Shown in pieces: positions 26,134 to 34,230 of a stretch of DNA of 47,408 nt. This stretch comes from an uncultured Prevotellaceae bacterium. Its GTDB lineage: Bacteria; Bacteroidota; Bacteroidia; Bacteroidales; Bacteroidaceae. Every line of letters begins with the position of its first letter. Position 1 is the stretch's first letter. The translations under genes and the position numbers were made by a program. The notes beneath the pieces are model-generated. The model did no database searches and was not told where the DNA came from. It worked only from the letters and a program-made list of their open reading frames with translations. The stretch spans positions 1 to 47,408 of the forward strand of contig OMXV01000064.1 of NCBI GenBank assembly GCA_900315075.1, given 5' to 3'.

Positions 26134-26916
26134 TCATCCAGGAGTAGCGGCAAGTCGGAACCCACCATAAGGGGATTTTGTCGATGGATTGATACCGTAA
26201 CGAGAGAAAGCACGGCAATCCTCAGGTCTTAATGTATAGCAACCACCGCGAGTCACATTAGTAGAGGCATTCGAAGTTCCCTTTGGGTTTGTCTGTGCAG
26301 AACTGTCGTAAATGCCATAATAGTCGTAGCACCATTCCCACACATTGCCATTCATGTCATATAGACCAAGTTCGTTGGGCAACTTTTGACCTACGGGATG
26401 GAGAACGCCACCACTGTTGAATTGACACCACGCCACGGAGTCAATAGCGTTGCCACCGCTATATTCGGTATGGCAGCTCTTGTTGCCACCGCGAGCAGCG
26501 AACTCCCACTCCGCCTCTGTGGGGAGTCGAAAGTTGATGCCTGTCATGAGGACGAGTTTGAGGACAAATTCCTGGCAGTCATCCCAGCAAATATTAGTCA
26601 CAGGCAGTTTAGCACCTTTTACACGGGAAAAGTTATTGCCCATTACTGCATCCCACACCTCCTGAGTAACCTCGTAGCGGCAAATGAAATATGGACTAAG
26701 TGTTACCTGATGTTCAGGTTTAGCTATATTAAAGGGGTTGTCGTACTCAAACTGATTGTTTCCCATTGTGAACGTGCCGCCCTCAACGTAAACCATGTTT
26801 TCAACGAGGTCCTGAATTGCCTGTGGTAGATGTTTTAGAGAAGGAATGCTATCCTGCGCATTTGCGCAAAATGTAACGGATAGCAGCACCACGATGAATA
26901 GTAGTTTCTTTTTCAT
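26134..26916 (-). CDS. Secreted SUMF1/formylglycine-generating-enzyme-like protein
   Basis: From ATG 26916 the protein has 260 residues. A signal peptide (MKKKLLFIVVLLSVTFCANAQ) precedes an FGE-sulfatase domain with MVYVEGGTFTMGN, YEVTQEVW, RLPTEAEWEFAARGG, GNVWEWCYDYYG and GGFRLA. True formylglycine-generating enzymes use a Cys pair near the C-terminus. Here RGGCYTLRPEDCRAF has two Cys but not at the canonical spacing, so catalysis is doubtful and a structural or binding role is likely. The longer frame to 27036 includes the promoter and is rejected. Start, promoter and terminator are all visible. Confidence 0.88.
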   Translation of the reverse strand: MKKKLLFIVVLLSVTFCANAQDSIPSLKHLPQAIQDLVENMVYVEGGTFTMGNNQFEYDNPFNIAKPEHQVTLSPYFICRYEVTQEVWDAVMGNNFSRVKGAKLPVTNICWDDCQEFVLKLVLMTGINFRLPTEAEWEFAARGGNKSCHTEYSGGNAIDSVAWCQFNSGGVLHPVGQKLPNELGLYDMNGNVWEWCYDYYGIYDSSAQTNPKGTSNASTNVTRGGCYTLRPEDCRAFSRYGINPSTKSPYGGFRLAATPG

Positions 26917-26958
26917 TGTTTTTTGGATTTGGTTGATATTAATGATGGTTTGTAGATG

Positions 26959-26989
26959 CAAAAAGTTGTGACCAATACTTTCCACAAAA
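26959..26989 (-). promoter_or_regulatory. Promoter of the FGE-like gene
   Basis: On the minus strand TTTG (26986-26989) and ACTTTTTG (26959-26966) are 19 bases apart. The first base of the -7 box deviates (A for T). Confidence 0.5.
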
Positions 26990-27022
26990 ATACGAACAAT
27001 CCAGAATTTCATAAAATAGGTT

Positions 27023-27047
27023 ATCCCTACTATCATATAGGGAAATC
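27023..27047. promoter_or_regulatory. CCCTA/TAGGG palindrome upstream of the FGE-like gene
   Basis: TATCCCTAC, an AT spacer, then TAGGG and a further CCCTA lie about 35 bases upstream of the -33 box. The same CCCTA/TAGGG words occur upstream of both copies of the Asn/His-rich gene family (2453-2491 and 34221-34260), suggesting a shared binding site. Confidence 0.4.
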
Positions 27048-27270
27048 CCTAATATTTTGAATCACTAAGCAAACACCCACGAAAAAAACGAAGAGTTTTC
27101 TCGAATATCTGTTCCCAAGGCACTTTTCTATCGTCCTGTATGAGATGCTGCTCGCATCGAATTATACCCGCTACGGAGGTGAGGAGTATGAGGAGGCGAC
27201 CTACGGTCGTGGAGGAAAAACAAATAAGCACATATTTTGTCCATTATTAATCCTCCATTTACTCCTTTCC

Positions 27271-27337
27271 TCCGTAGACATTTGATGAGGATGCGGGGTG
27301 GTTGTGAAAACTTCTTAGGAGGCGCATTGACGAAGTC
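27271..27337 (+). repeat. Direct repeat, copy 2
   Basis: Second copy of 25991-26062, ending nine bases before the stop of the DMT transporter. The two copies bracket the FGE-like gene in the same orientation. The preceding 27048-27270 shows only weak open frames and no recognisable gene. Confidence 0.75.
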
Positions 27338-27345
27338 TGGAAAAA

Positions 27346-28266
27346 TCAGTTCTTGCCTTTATTGATGATGTATATGCCAAGTGCAGCGAGCACTCCGGCA
27401 AGAGCATACTTCAAATGGAAAGTCTCACCAAGACAAAGGCACGACGTTACAGCTCCCACAATGGGTATCAGCGAATTGTAAATGGCAACCTTTCCCACGG
27501 GATTACAACTGAGTAGCTTATTGTATAGTGCGAATCCCACGGCAGAGATGGCGATAAGCAACAATAGACAGACGATACCGAAAAAATTGACATGAGGCAG
27601 CATACCACCAAGAGCAAGCCCGGGAATGATAAGTAGCATGCCCCCAATTGTGAGACTGTAGCCCGTTCCTACGAATACATCCACCCTGCGGCTCAGTCCA
27701 CGAGTCATTAAACCGGATAATGCCGAGCAGATGGCATTGAGGATAATCATACCATCGCCCAACCAAGTAAACGATCCGCTTTCAGTTCCGCCAAGATTCA
27801 ATGTCAGGATTCCGCCGAATCCTATGGCACAACCGAGAATCTTCCGTGAGGTCAATTTGTCGCTCCTAAAACAGACACAAGCCAGCAGTACCACAAGGAA
27901 AGTGCTCAGCGAGTTGAGAATAGCAGCCCGTGAGCCTTCGCTATGAGACATACCGATATAAAAGAAGAAATAGTGGAGTGTGGTGTTCATCAGAGCAAAA
28001 GAAAGGATGAACCACCAGTCGCTTGTCGCACTTGCCTTGAAAGAACGTCCACTGCAACGTGCTACGGACAGTACTATCAAACCAGCTGCGGCAAAACGAA
28101 GGCCCGCAAAGAGCATTTTACTGCCCGTCATATCTGTCGTAATGCCAAAGGCATTGAACCCCACCTTGATGAGCGGGAAAGCCCATCCCCAAGCTATTGC
28201 TGCTGTCAAGGCAAATACCACCACCCATGTGGGGTTCTGAAATACGGATGTCTTCGCTTGTTCCAT
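27346..28266 (-). CDS. DMT/EamA-family transporter
   Basis: A 306-residue inner-membrane protein with ten predicted helices in two EamA repeats. The first begins AAIAWGWAFPLIKVG and the second is recognisable from WLGDGMIILNAICSALSGL. Small Gly/Ala-rich helices and the short positively charged end (NKGKN) fit drug/metabolite transporters. The substrate (amino acid, sugar or other metabolite) cannot be predicted. The gene stands alone on the minus strand. The start MEQAKTSVFQNP gives the normal family length. Confidence 0.9.
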   Translation of the reverse strand: MEQAKTSVFQNPTWVVVFALTAAIAWGWAFPLIKVGFNAFGITTDMTGSKMLFAGLRFAAAGLIVLSVARCSGRSFKASATSDWWFILSFALMNTTLHYFFFYIGMSHSEGSRAAILNSLSTFLVVLLACVCFRSDKLTSRKILGCAIGFGGILTLNLGGTESGSFTWLGDGMIILNAICSALSGLMTRGLSRRVDVFVGTGYSLTIGGMLLIIPGLALGGMLPHVNFFGIVCLLLLIAISAVGFALYNKLLSCNPVGKVAIYNSLIPIVGAVTSCLCLGETFHLKYALAGVLAALGIYIINKGKN

Positions 28267-28299
28267 TGGAGTAAAAGAAGTTCTAAGATTACTTAAATA

Positions 28300-28452
28300 T
28301 TCAAGTTTCGCATTCGCTCAATTTGCAGTAGTTAAAGGGTAGTTAAAAGGTAGTTAAAGAGTAGTTAAAGGGACGTATGCTCATTTTTACAGCCATTTTA
28401 TACCTTTAAAACCTTTTTCCCGCCTAATCTCTCCTTACTTGCGAAAGATGAG
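28300..28452 (+). mobile_element. MITE-like element, type B copy 2
   Basis: 153 bp, with the left half nearly identical to 7946-8118 (TTCAAGTTTCGCATTCGCTC, then GTAGTTAAAGGG tandem units). Right end in reverse complement is CTCATCTTTCGCAAG. The flanks carry the same 7-mer TTAAATA (28293-28299 and 28453-28459). It lies upstream of the DMT gene start. Confidence 0.85.
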
Positions 28453-28478
28453 TTAAATACAAATGTAGGCAAATATAT

Positions 28479-28555
28479 ACTGAAGTTTATTCGCATAGCT
28501 CATCAGCAAGCAGTCGCTAGTCCTCAACTTCAAGGTTATAAGACCTTAAGCACCT
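28479..28555 (+). repeat. Diverged fragment of the type A element
   Basis: It begins ACTGAAGTTT and later has AGTCCTCAACTTCAAGGTT as in the type A left end, with about 30 extra bases inserted after the first ten. No right end is seen. Confidence 0.55.
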
Positions 28556-28603
28556 GACTAAATTAATTCCACTAAAAGTGGTTATTATCTCATTATTTTG
28601 TAT

Positions 28604-28631
28604 TATCTTTGCCATGTCATTCTTATTTTTG
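28604..28631 (+). promoter_or_regulatory. Two candidate -7 boxes for the gene at 28746
   Basis: TATCTTTG (28604-28611) and TATTTTTG (28624-28631) both fit TAnnTTTG. Either would give a leader of more than 100 bases before ATG 28746. Confidence 0.45.
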
Positions 28632-28745
28632 CTGCTTTTGAAATGCGCCACCAAGGTAAGTGAAATCTATGAAATGACAAGTCAAACACAAATTATTGTT
28701 GCCCAGTAGTTTATTATTAATCAAAGTGGTGCGGGATTTTGGTAT

Positions 28746-29405
28746 ATGAAAATATCAACTTTACTCAAAGTCGCGGGACTTGCTATGTTTTCGGCATTCA
28801 ACTTCATCAACGATGCAAATGCGAATGTTATTAGACCAACCCAAAATGCCACAAACATCACCGTTGGCAATAGCATCATCGCTAATACCTCGCAAAGTCA
28901 AGATTCAATGGTTCTTGGCAAGCTCTATTTTGTAAACCTCAAAGAGGGAGAACAACCTGTAATGAGCGCCCTGAGTTTGTTTGGCAACCGTTGCGGAAGC
29001 GAAAATTTCAACAACAAGCCATATTCCACCGAAGGAATCCGCTCTGTTTTCGAACTTGACGAATGGATAGAGTTTCATCCACAGGCCAATGCTAAATCAG
29101 GCATCAAGGTAATGGTTTTCTTGCACAAAGAAGACCAAAGTTTTTACCTGAAGAACTCTTTAAACGACGAGACCCCTGGATATATTCAAGAATGTGTTCT
29201 GAACAAAGATCCCAACGATGAAGGAACCGACAATTGGGGGTCGTTTTACCTTCATCCCGAAGAGGTCAATCCTGGCTACTACGACTTTGTTTTCATCTAC
29301 AAAAACAAAGTTTTTGCCACCATGCTCACCCATTTTTATAAGCCTGACGAACTCTACGAAAAATCCGATTCTGAGTTAGAAGAATTAATGTCACAAAGAC
29401 ATTAG
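28746..29405 (+). CDS. Secreted protein of unknown function
   Basis: 219 residues with a signal peptide (MKISTLLKVAGLAMFSAFNF, cleavage near DANA). The mature part has alternating beta-strand segments such as VMSALSLFGNRCG, GIKVMVFLHKEDQSFYL and GYYDFVFIYKNKVFATM, suggesting a single beta-sandwich. It ends with an acidic helix (KSDSELEELMSQ). There is no lipobox and no family was recognised. It is monocistronic, between its own promoter region and a stem-loop at 29472-29499. Confidence 0.65.
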   Translation: MKISTLLKVAGLAMFSAFNFINDANANVIRPTQNATNITVGNSIIANTSQSQDSMVLGKLYFVNLKEGEQPVMSALSLFGNRCGSENFNNKPYSTEGIRSVFELDEWIEFHPQANAKSGIKVMVFLHKEDQSFYLKNSLNDETPGYIQECVLNKDPNDEGTDNWGSFYLHPEEVNPGYYDFVFIYKNKVFATMLTHFYKPDELYEKSDSELEELMSQRH

Positions 29406-29471
29406 CATCCCGTTAAGAATAGGGTTTTACTAACAAAGGGTTCTATTGTGATGGCAAATCTCTGATATAGA

Positions 29472-29499
29472 TTGCCGGCATAATTGCTCATGCCGGCAA
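29472..29499. terminator. Convergent stem-loop between 28746 gene and manA
   Basis: TTGCCGGCAT (29472-29481) pairs perfectly with ATGCCGGCAA (29490-29499) around an 8-base loop. There is no strong T run on either side, so it is a weak bidirectional terminator at best. Confidence 0.55.
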
Positions 29500-29512
29500 A
29501 ACGAGACTGCAC

Positions 29513-30487
29513 CTACATCGTAGCAGTGAGGAATGTAGCGTTGCCAAAGATATATAGGATATTTTCACTGGCAGGTACCAGAATAGTCTCACCTTGACGA
29601 ATCTCAATACCATTGATGTTGGCTTTTCCCCAGAGACAGACCACGATGACAAACGAATCGCAGTGGAAATCTACCTGTTGGGCTACTTGCACCACCACAC
29701 GATGCACCACAAAGTAGGGACAGTTGATGAGCTGTGACGTAGGCTTGGTGCTATCGTAAGAGGTACGATAAGCCGGCCAAACCTGATAGTCGATGGCCTC
29801 CTTGGCCTGCTCGATGTGCAATTCCCGAGGATTGCCATGCACATCCTTACGTCCAAAGTCATAGACACGATAAGTGATGTCGCTGGTCTGTTGGATTTCT
29901 GCCAGGAAGTTACCAGCACCTATGGCATGCAACCGACCTGCTGGCAGGAAATATAAATCACCTTCGTGAGCCTCGTGGGTTGCAATCACGTCTTGCATGG
30001 GTGAGCGACCATTTTGCGGTTCTGCCGTTGCCAACCGTTCATAATCTTCTGGTGTGATGCTTTCTTTGAGACCAGCATATATCTTCGAGCCCACATCGCT
30101 TTTGATGATATACCACATCTCCGTCTTTCCAGCACAACCATGACGTTCCATCGCCAGTTTGTCATCAGGATGCACCTGGACAGACAAGTCCTGACGGGAG
30201 TCGATAAACTTCACGAGCAAAGGGAAGTGATTGCCAAATTTCTTATAGATTTTCTTGCCTACAAGCAGTTCCTTGTACTTATCTATCAGTTCTACCAGCG
30301 TCAAGCCTTCATCGACATCATTGACCAGACCGCGATTGACAGCCACACTTTCATGTCCAGGCACACCGCTGATTTCCCAGCTCTCGCCTACATTGGGTTG
30401 CGCATTAAAGATACCTTTGAAAGGTGCAATCTGATAACCGCCCCAAATGGTAGTCTTCAGATAAGGTTGAAATTTGTAAGGTTTCAT
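29513..30487 (-). CDS. manA: Mannose-6-phosphate isomerase, class I
   Basis: From ATG 30487 the protein has 324 residues and starts MKPYKFQPYLKTTIWGG, the usual class I PMI opening. The zinc-site segment LSVQVHPDDKLAM and the later LPAGRLHAIGAGNFLAEIQQTSD, with the catalytic region, are intact. The enzyme interconverts mannose-6-phosphate and fructose-6-phosphate in the cytosol, feeding mannose into glycolysis or GDP-mannose synthesis. The frame continues upstream to 30547, but that part contains the promoter. It is monocistronic. Confidence 0.93.
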   Translation of the reverse strand: MKPYKFQPYLKTTIWGGYQIAPFKGIFNAQPNVGESWEISGVPGHESVAVNRGLVNDVDEGLTLVELIDKYKELLVGKKIYKKFGNHFPLLVKFIDSRQDLSVQVHPDDKLAMERHGCAGKTEMWYIIKSDVGSKIYAGLKESITPEDYERLATAEPQNGRSPMQDVIATHEAHEGDLYFLPAGRLHAIGAGNFLAEIQQTSDITYRVYDFGRKDVHGNPRELHIEQAKEAIDYQVWPAYRTSYDSTKPTSQLINCPYFVVHRVVVQVAQQVDFHCDSFVIVVCLWGKANINGIEIRQGETILVPASENILYIFGNATFLTATM

Positions 30488-30520
30488 AAGTTTGTAGTTG
30501 TTGATTAAAAATACAGTCTG

Positions 30521-30528
30521 CAAAATTA
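30521..30528 (-). promoter_or_regulatory. -7 box of manA
   Basis: On the minus strand it reads TAATTTTG, 33 bases before ATG 30487. It excludes the more upstream ATG at 30547. Confidence 0.6.
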
Positions 30529-30721
30529 CTTCAAAAATCTGAATCAAAAAAGAAAATGGTTCTGTTTTTATGGTTCATCTGGATATACCTTGATCGTATG
30601 GCCTTGATGTATCAACTGCTTGAAAGTTGACAAGCGACCAGAAACCCTTGTGGAAGAACTAGAAAAAGAAAAGCTTTATACAAATTTGTGCTTCGCCGAG
30701 AGATTACATCAGAAAAAGTGT

Positions 30722-30729
30722 TATCTTTG
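30722..30729 (+). promoter_or_regulatory. -7 box before the folded repeat at 30755
   Basis: TATCTTTG matches TAnnTTTG. Transcription would begin near 30736 and run through the repeat 30755-30838 before the nifX-like remnant at 30897. The bases 30548-30721 hold no supportable gene. Confidence 0.5.
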
Positions 30730-30754
30730 CATACATTTTGAAAGATAAATCGAA

Positions 30755-30838
30755 ATTTAGGTGCGAGCAGAGAGCAGAGCCAAGCTTGCTTGAGCTATGC
30801 CGAGGCGAAGCCCTAAATGCCGTTAAAAACGGAATTTT
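30755..30838 (+). ncRNA. Folded dispersed repeat, copy 1 (possible small RNA or leader)
   Basis: ATTTAGG (30755-30761) pairs with CCTAAAT (30812-30818). Inside it GCGAGC (30763-30768) pairs with GCTTGC (30784-30789) using one G-U pair. It is followed by hairpin CCGTT-AAA-AACGG (30820-30832) and TTTT. The copy at 39897-39980 has the same layout with different bases in the paired positions, which supports an RNA fold. It may be an independent small RNA or the leader of the nifX-like gene. Confidence 0.55.
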
Positions 30839-30893
30839 CCCATAATGATTATTAGTAAGCATTGTCGAGGAATCAGAAATAAAAACAATATTA

Positions 30894-31094
30894 ATGATGA
30901 AGAAATTAGCAATTCCAACACGTGAAGGCATGGTTGATGACCACTTCGGTCACTGTGCCTATTATACAATAGTAACACTCAACGAACAGAACCAAGTTGT
31001 AAATCAAGAACGTCTGGACTCGCCTGAAGGGTGTGGCTGCAAATAGAATATTGCCACTGTCATGCAGGAGATGGGAATCCCCCTGATGCTGGCC
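30894..31094 (+). pseudogene. NifX/NifB-type FeMo-cofactor-domain protein, broken
   Basis: The frame starts MMKKLAIPTREGMVDDHFGHC, quoted in part (start 30894, or 30897 without the first Met). It continues through TERLDS-like RLDSPEGCGCK and hits TAG at 31044. Beyond the stop the same frame reads NIATVMQEMGIPLMLA, exactly what the family has next, and is then replaced at about 31094 by an unrelated lipoprotein start. The family's normal length is about 115-125 residues, so a nonsense mutation and a 3' deletion have both hit it. Such small proteins bind iron-sulfur or molybdenum clusters. Confidence 0.8.
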
Positions 31095-31536
31095 GTCATA
31101 ATTATATGCGAGTCCATGATACTGACCTCGTGCAGCGAAGGTGACAATGCACTGGTGGTGACGGATGACAAGCCATGGACCATCAGCGCCGACGATATGG
31201 ACCCGAATGTGAGGCCTGGTGACGACTTCTTCATGTATTGAGGCTTATACCAACCGCTTGAAGCGACAAGGCTTCGAAGGTAATCAACTAAGGCTTCAGC
31301 AACAACGTTTCTATCTAGCCTATGCCCATCTGTGGCAGGCCAAATACAATGCGCTTTATGCACAGGAGCTCACCAAGGGCAGAAATGAATATGGTGTGGG
31401 CAAGAATGTACACAGCTTGGAACGCGAACGTGTCAATGGCGTGGTGATGAACACCGATGCCTGGTACGACCTCTTCGATGTGAAGCCAGGTGACAAATTC
31501 TATCGTAAACCTGAGGAACGCGTGCATATCTGGTAA
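31095..31536 (+). pseudogene. M13 (neprilysin-like) metallopeptidase with large internal deletion
   Basis: The first part, in frame with the nifX remnant, reads a lipobox (LTSC) and then DMDPNVRPGDDFFMY, the start of M13 peptidases, and stops at 31239. In the next frame EAYTNRLKRQGF, RFYLAYAHLWQAKY and RERVNGVVMNTDAWYDLFDVKPGDKFY follow to a normal end at 31536. That is the M13 C-terminus. About 500 residues, including the zinc motif HExxH, are gone. It is a deletion scar of a secreted zinc peptidase. Confidence 0.85.
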
Positions 31537-31554
31537 CTTGTTTTAAAGATAGCG

Positions 31555-31659
31555 ATGATGACTATCTATGAATGGCATGATGGTGGCCATCTGCATATGG
31601 GCGAGGCGTTTCAACAAAGACAAAGACTGAACGAAGATATTACATTGAACTGTATATAA
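31555..31659 (+). CDS. Small ORF of 34 residues, doubtful
   Basis: ATG 31555 to TAA 31657 encodes MMTIYEWHDGGHLHMGEAFQ and 14 more residues, 18 bases after the M13 remnant. His and acidic residues are frequent. No signal, family or promoter is seen. It could be part of yet another remnant or chance. Confidence 0.2.
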   Translation: MMTIYEWHDGGHLHMGEAFQQRQRLNEDITLNCI

Positions 31660-31679
31660 TCCGACTAAACTACATTTAG

Positions 31680-32240
31680 ATGAGCGATAAGAACAATCAC
31701 AAAACAGATATTTCTCTTGCTCTTTTACAAGAGAATGACAGGGAACAGTTTATCAAGGACAATCAGTGGGCATTCAAATATGGAGCCCAAATTGAATTTG
31801 GTATGCGTGATGACCGCACAGAAGAAGGTTCAGAGGTTATTTCAAGAAGCACAATTGAGCGATGCATCGATGGAGAGAATGCCGAGACATACCGTATTGT
31901 ACAAGATGGTAAGCATGTGGGCGGCGTGGTATTGAGCATTGACAAAAAAACACAAAAGGGCGAACTAGAGTTGCTTTTCGTTTCACCAGATGCCCACAGC
32001 AGGGGCATTGGACAGGTCGCATGGAAAGCTGTAGAGAATCTGCATCCAGAGATTCGTGTATGGGAAACCATCACCCCATATTTTGAGAAGCGAAACATTC
32101 ATTTCTACGTCAACTGCTGTGGCTTCCAGATTGTGGAGTTTTGGAACAGATACCATCATGGACCGGCCGTGCCAGAAGAGGAAAGCGAGAATTGGAGCGA
32201 AGACGATGAAATGTTTGTCTTTAGGAAAATTATGAACTGA
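31680..32240 (+). CDS. GNAT-family N-acetyltransferase
   Basis: A 186-residue GNAT protein. The acetyl-CoA loop is FVSPDAHSRGIGQVAW, preceded by beta4 KGELELLFV and followed by NIHFYVNCCGFQIVEFW. A polar acidic stretch EEESENWSEDDEMF lies near the C-terminus. The stop TGA at 32238-32240 is built from the first bases of the mobile element at 32237 (AA then CTGA). The natural C-terminus may therefore have been altered by the insertion. The acceptor substrate is unknown. Confidence 0.85.
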   Translation: MSDKNNHKTDISLALLQENDREQFIKDNQWAFKYGAQIEFGMRDDRTEEGSEVISRSTIERCIDGENAETYRIVQDGKHVGGVVLSIDKKTQKGELELLFVSPDAHSRGIGQVAWKAVENLHPEIRVWETITPYFEKRNIHFYVNCCGFQIVEFWNRYHHGPAVPEEESENWSEDDEMFVFRKIMN

Positions 32241-32357
32241 AGTTTTCCACCCTCACAAAATGTGTAAAAGTTTTATTATCACGAGACTTGTCGCAGACCC
32301 ACTGACCTACGGGAGGTAATTTAAGAGATTTGTGATAAAAAGGGTGGGAAAGTTCAG
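32237..32357 (+). mobile_element. MITE-like hairpin element, type C copy 1
   Basis: 121 bp. Left end CTGAAGTTTTCCACCC and right end in reverse complement CTGAACTTTCCCACCC match except two bases. A second inner pair, TTTTATTATCACGA with TTTGTGATAAAAA, lets the whole element fold on itself. It shares the CTGAA(G/C)TTT end core with types A and B. The flanks (AATTATGAA and TTATAAAT after removing the nested element) are only roughly alike. Confidence 0.8.
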
Positions 32358-32360
32358 TTA

Positions 32361-32517
32361 CTAAAGTTTCGCAAGTCCTCAACTTCTAGGTTATGAGGTC
32401 TTTAGGTTATGAGGTGAGATTTGCCCAAATATGTCGTTATCCATACATATATCACCTTAAAACGAAGCGACCTCAAAACCTCAAAACCAAACGAAACTGG
32501 AGCTTGCGAAAGTTGAG
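32361..32517 (+). mobile_element. MITE-like element, type A copy 2, nested in type C
   Basis: 157 bp, the longest type A copy. Left end CTAAAGTTTCGCAAG; right end in reverse complement CTCAACTTTCGCAAG. Flanked by exact TTCAGTTA (32353-32360 and 32518-32525). The first five bases of the left flank are the end of the type C element, so this copy inserted into the terminus of an existing element. The right-hand interior adds an AAACC/GGTTT-type word set missing from 17742-17853. Confidence 0.92.
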
Positions 32518-32558
32518 TTCAGTTATAAATACCTAAGACGGTAAAATGTAGAAGAAAA

Positions 32559-34163
32559 ATGAGAAATTTGAAAAAACTATTATTAATTGTAGCCATACTG
32601 TTGCAGACACTTGGTGTTGGTGGCCAGGGATTCAAGAATCCTGTGCTTCCAGGCTTTCATGCCGACCCAAGCGTATGTCGTGCCGGTGACGATTTTTATC
32701 TCGTGAACAGCACATTCCAATATTTCCCTGGAGTACCTGTATTCCACAGTAAGGACTTGGTGAATTGGGAACAGGTTGGCAACTGCCTTACCAGACCATC
32801 CCAAATAGATTTGAAAGGCACCGATGGCAATAGTGGCATCTACGCCCCAACCATCCGCTATAATAATGGCCGTTTCTATATGGTGACAACGGTGTTTCCT
32901 TCGCGCCGCCATTTTTATGTTTGGACAGACAATCCTGCAGGCGAGTGGTCGGAACCCATAGCGATTGACTTTGCCATCGGCAGTTGTGACCCGACGTTGT
33001 TTTTCGATGACGACAAATGCTATTTTCTATGGAAAGAAGGTGATATCAAGATTTGCGAGATTGATGTGAAGACTGGCAAACAGCAAGGTGAGATACACCA
33101 TCTGGGAACAGGGCTTGGAGGACGTTATCCAGAAGGACCGCATATCTACAAGAAAGATGGCTACTACTATCTGTTGTTGGCTGAGGGCGGCACTGAGCAT
33201 GGGCATCATGTGAATATCCTGCGCAGCAAGAGCCTCTTTGGTCCCTACGAGCCCAACCCCGCCAATCCCATCCTCTCTCATTTCAACATGAAGATGCAGA
33301 ACAGCCCGATACAGGGACTTGGTCATGCCGATCTGGTGCAAGCCCCCGACTCTTCGTGGTGGATGATTTGCCTTGGCTATAGGACAAGTGGATATCTGCA
33401 GCATGTGATGGGTCGAGAGACGATGCTTGCGCCAGTTCGTTGGGACAAGGGAGAATGGCCTGTGGTAAACGGGGACGGCACGTTGCAGACAGAGATGAAA
33501 TGCCAGACACTTCCCTTGGTGCCACTGACTCAAGCCCCAGCAAAAGAAGAATTCAATTACATCAAGCGTAATGCCCCAAAAGACAGTTACCACTCTTTAG
33601 GATTGCCCATGGGATGGATGAGCCTGTGTAATCCTGACTATACTAATTATTCTCTTACCGACCGCAAAGGGTGGCTCCGGCTCTATCCTACCACCACAAG
33701 CCTCAGTGAGACTGCATCGCCGACTTTTATAGCCCGCAGACAGACAGAACTGACATTCTCGGCAACAGCACTATTCGACCTCTCTCACCTCTATGAAGGG
33801 ATGCAAGCCGGCATCACAGCCTATGCCGCACCTTTAAACCACTATGATGTGATAGCCGAGAAAAGAGACGGGAAGGTTTTCATCAAATCGAACGTGACAC
33901 TGGGGCAGACCAGCCACGTCGAAAAGGAAATTCCTCTAACTGGCGTCCATGTGTATCTGCGTATCACTTCCGACAAGGATTTCTACTATATGATGACATC
34001 CTCCGATGGTGTCAACTTCACCCAATTAGCAAAAATGGAATATCGTTTTCTCAGTACAGAAACTATTGGTGGCTTTACAGGTGTTATGCTTGGACTCTTT
34101 GCTCAATGCCGCCAAGAGATAACCAACGGGTATGTGGATATAGACTGGTTTGAATACAATTAA
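32559..34163 (+). CDS. GH43 glycoside hydrolase (beta-xylosidase/arabinofuranosidase type)
   Basis: A 534-residue secreted enzyme (signal peptide about 1-22). The five-bladed propeller carries the GH43 triad: base D36 in HADPSV, modulator D144 in CDPTLF and acid E192 in PEGPHIYK. A C-terminal beta-sandwich (about 335-534, ending VDIDWFEY) is the xylosidase-type accessory domain found in GH43 subfamilies acting on xylan side chains or xylo-oligosaccharides. It fits the other plant-glycan enzymes of the window (GH5-GH106, CE1 remnant). No recognisable promoter lies between it and the mobile element 32361-32517. Confidence 0.92.
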   Translation: MRNLKKLLLIVAILLQTLGVGGQGFKNPVLPGFHADPSVCRAGDDFYLVNSTFQYFPGVPVFHSKDLVNWEQVGNCLTRPSQIDLKGTDGNSGIYAPTIRYNNGRFYMVTTVFPSRRHFYVWTDNPAGEWSEPIAIDFAIGSCDPTLFFDDDKCYFLWKEGDIKICEIDVKTGKQQGEIHHLGTGLGGRYPEGPHIYKKDGYYYLLLAEGGTEHGHHVNILRSKSLFGPYEPNPANPILSHFNMKMQNSPIQGLGHADLVQAPDSSWWMICLGYRTSGYLQHVMGRETMLAPVRWDKGEWPVVNGDGTLQTEMKCQTLPLVPLTQAPAKEEFNYIKRNAPKDSYHSLGLPMGWMSLCNPDYTNYSLTDRKGWLRLYPTTTSLSETASPTFIARRQTELTFSATALFDLSHLYEGMQAGITAYAAPLNHYDVIAEKRDGKVFIKSNVTLGQTSHVEKEIPLTGVHVYLRITSDKDFYYMMTSSDGVNFTQLAKMEYRFLSTETIGGFTGVMLGLFAQCRQEITNGYVDIDWFEYN

Positions 34164-34230
34164 AATAACGAACCGTAAACAGTAATTCATAGCCAGAGTT
34201 GTCGGATCCTATCACAATTATCCCTACACA

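Noticed and set aside
28615-28713. Open frame starting MSFLFLLLLKC just after a -7 box
   Set aside because: Too short, a hydrophobic run caused by T-rich DNA, and it lies where a second -7 box is expected. Treated as leader sequence of the 28746 gene.
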